DNA from: Candidatus Latescibacteria bacterium 4484_7
GTDB lineage: Bacteria > Krumholzibacteriota > Krumholzibacteriia > Krumholzibacteriales > Krumholzibacteriaceae
Direction: 5' to 3'
DNA length: 15,271 nucleotides
NCBI GenBank assembly: GCA_002085285.1
Contig: NATK01000011.1
Location: 1-15,271 of the forward strand
Positions within the stretch are counted from its first letter, which is position 1, and every line of letters starts with the position of its first letter. A model generated the notes under the pieces. It worked only from the letters and a program-made list of their open reading frames with translations. It had not been told where the DNA came from and ran no database searches. A program made the position numbers and the translations under genes. Below are positions 14,208 to 15,271 of the stretch, piece by piece.

Positions 14208-15271
14208 ATGATGCTCGAACTCAAGAACCAATTTGTCTTTGCTCCGATAAAGCTGGGGTACAGCAGCGACGGAAACGTCAACGAAAGGCACGTTGCATTT
14301 TACGGGGAGAGAAGCAGATATATGGGAGCCGTTACGTTGGAACCCCTGTACATGGACAAGGGGCTGAGGGAGATTCCAACCCAGCTCGGTATAGACGACG
14401 ATGACAAGATCGAGGGGCTCAAAAGGCTCACCGACCTGTTTCACGAGACGAATACGAGGGCGATTGCCCATCTTAACCATCCGGGCAGGATGGCTAATCC
14501 AAAGATACCCGGCAACTATTTTCTCTCTTCCAAAAAGAATGGATACGGAGGATTTCGGCAGGGTGCTCGATATGTTCAGGAGCGCGGCGGCAAGGGCTGA
14601 AAAGGCCGGATTCGACGCCGTGGAACTTCAGATGGGTCACGGATATCTCCTTGCCCAGTTCATCTCGCCGGCTGTGAATGATCGCGAGGACGAGTATGGC
14701 GGAGACTTCGACAATCGTGTGAGATTTCCGCTCATGGTGTTCGATGCGCTGAAGGAGGCGACGAGTCTTCCGGTCATCGTGAGAATTAGCGGCGACGAGA
14801 TGGTCCCGGGCGGGTTTGGATTGTCCGAGATGATGAATCTCTCGAAGAGGCTCGAAGAGAGAGGAGCTGCTGCAATACACGTGACGGCGGGGAGTGTATG
14901 CTCGACGCCGCCCTGGTTCTTTCAGCACATGTTCATTCCAAAGGGCAAGACCTGGGAGATGGCGAAGGAGATAAAGAATGGTATTCGGATCCCGGTCATT
15001 TCAGTGGGCAGGATAAATACATTCGAAGATATAGAGAAACTAAAAGAAGACTATGACGCTGATTACATGGCTGTTGGAAGAGCGCTCGTAGCCGACCCAG
15101 ACTTTGTGGGCAAGTATCTCGGTGAGGTTGGAGGCAATCCGAGGCCGTGTCTTGCGTGCAGCGAAGGGTGCCTCGGCGGAGTGAAGAGCGGGATGGGTCT
15201 CGGTTGTGTAGTCAATCCTCTCGTCGGCAGGGACGACTTCGAGCTCTCACGTACTGCGCAGCCGAAGAAGT
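14208..15271 (+). CDS. Old-yellow-enzyme / 2,4-dienoyl-CoA reductase-type Fe-S flavoprotein, frameshifted, partial
   Basis: The N-terminal FMN TIM-barrel of an NADH:flavin oxidoreductase (enoate reductase/FadH/BaiCD-like), which reduces activated C=C bonds. The first frame (14208-14600) gives LKNQFVFAPIKLGYSSDG, AHLNHPGRMANP and NYFLSS, then loses similarity. From about 14530 the +1 frame gives RMDTEDFGRVLDMF, AGFDAVELQMGHGYLLAQF and DEYGGDFDNRVRF. It continues through VISVGRI and YMAVGRALVADPDF to the Fe-S motif C-x2-C-x3-C-x11-C (CLACSEGC...GLGC) and stays open to the window edge. Removing one A from the A5 run at 14532-14536 restores one continuous frame. So this is either a real inactivating insertion or an assembly error; the FAD/NAD(P) domain would lie beyond the window. 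AGGAGG at 14198-14203 supports ATG 14208 or 14211. Confidence 0.85.

Overview
The window is 15.3 kb of a Gram-negative bacterial chromosome (about 50% GC by eye) in which every supported gene lies on the plus strand. Several genes encode outer-membrane or envelope proteins (DUF3078, DUF5916, a small beta-barrel, a lipoprotein). Others belong to families common in anaerobes and deep-branching lineages (NifX-like, DUF89, a selenocysteine peroxiredoxin, an Fe-S old-yellow-enzyme-type reductase). This mix suggests an uncultured member of the FCB-type candidate phyla (Krumholzibacteria-, Eisenbacteria- or Zixibacteria-like). That placement is inference; there is no rRNA or other phylogenetic marker here.

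Layout: (1) 1-177 is the right end of an IS3-family insertion sequence. (2) 444-2564 holds a PH-like small protein, an unknown 96-aa protein, a LapA-type membrane protein and a lipoprotein with a degenerate M23/LytM fold. (3) 2810-4081 holds a DUF2721 membrane protein abutting a nitrilase-superfamily protein whose usual catalytic Lys position is Met. (4) 4203-5556 is an oxidative-repair pair: free methionine-(R)-sulfoxide reductase (msrC), then an AhpC-like peroxiredoxin with in-frame UGA at the peroxidatic Cys codon. (5) 5791-7916 holds a DUF3078 outer-membrane protein and a PAP2-family protein carrying two sets of in-frame tandem repeats. (6) 8068-10427 holds a NifX-like protein, a DUF89 protein and a zinc-ribbon/PH-like protein. 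(7) 10741-14114 is a likely operon: small beta-barrel, CBM9-like/DUF5916 outer-membrane protein, SAM methyltransferase. (8) 14208 to the window end is an OYE/enoate-reductase-type gene with a single-base frameshift, behind a strong promoter overlapped by a palindromic operator-like site.

The most notable item is the selenoprotein peroxiredoxin at 4852-5556. The UGA stands exactly where the family has Cys in the FTFVCPTE motif, and a compact GC hairpin with a GGUC loop follows 12 nt later, as expected of a bacterial SECIS element. A naive gene caller would split it into a truncated 85-aa ORF and a 135-aa ORF. With msrC just upstream it forms a small peroxide/methionine-sulfoxide defence locus, and it implies a selenocysteine insertion machinery elsewhere in the genome.
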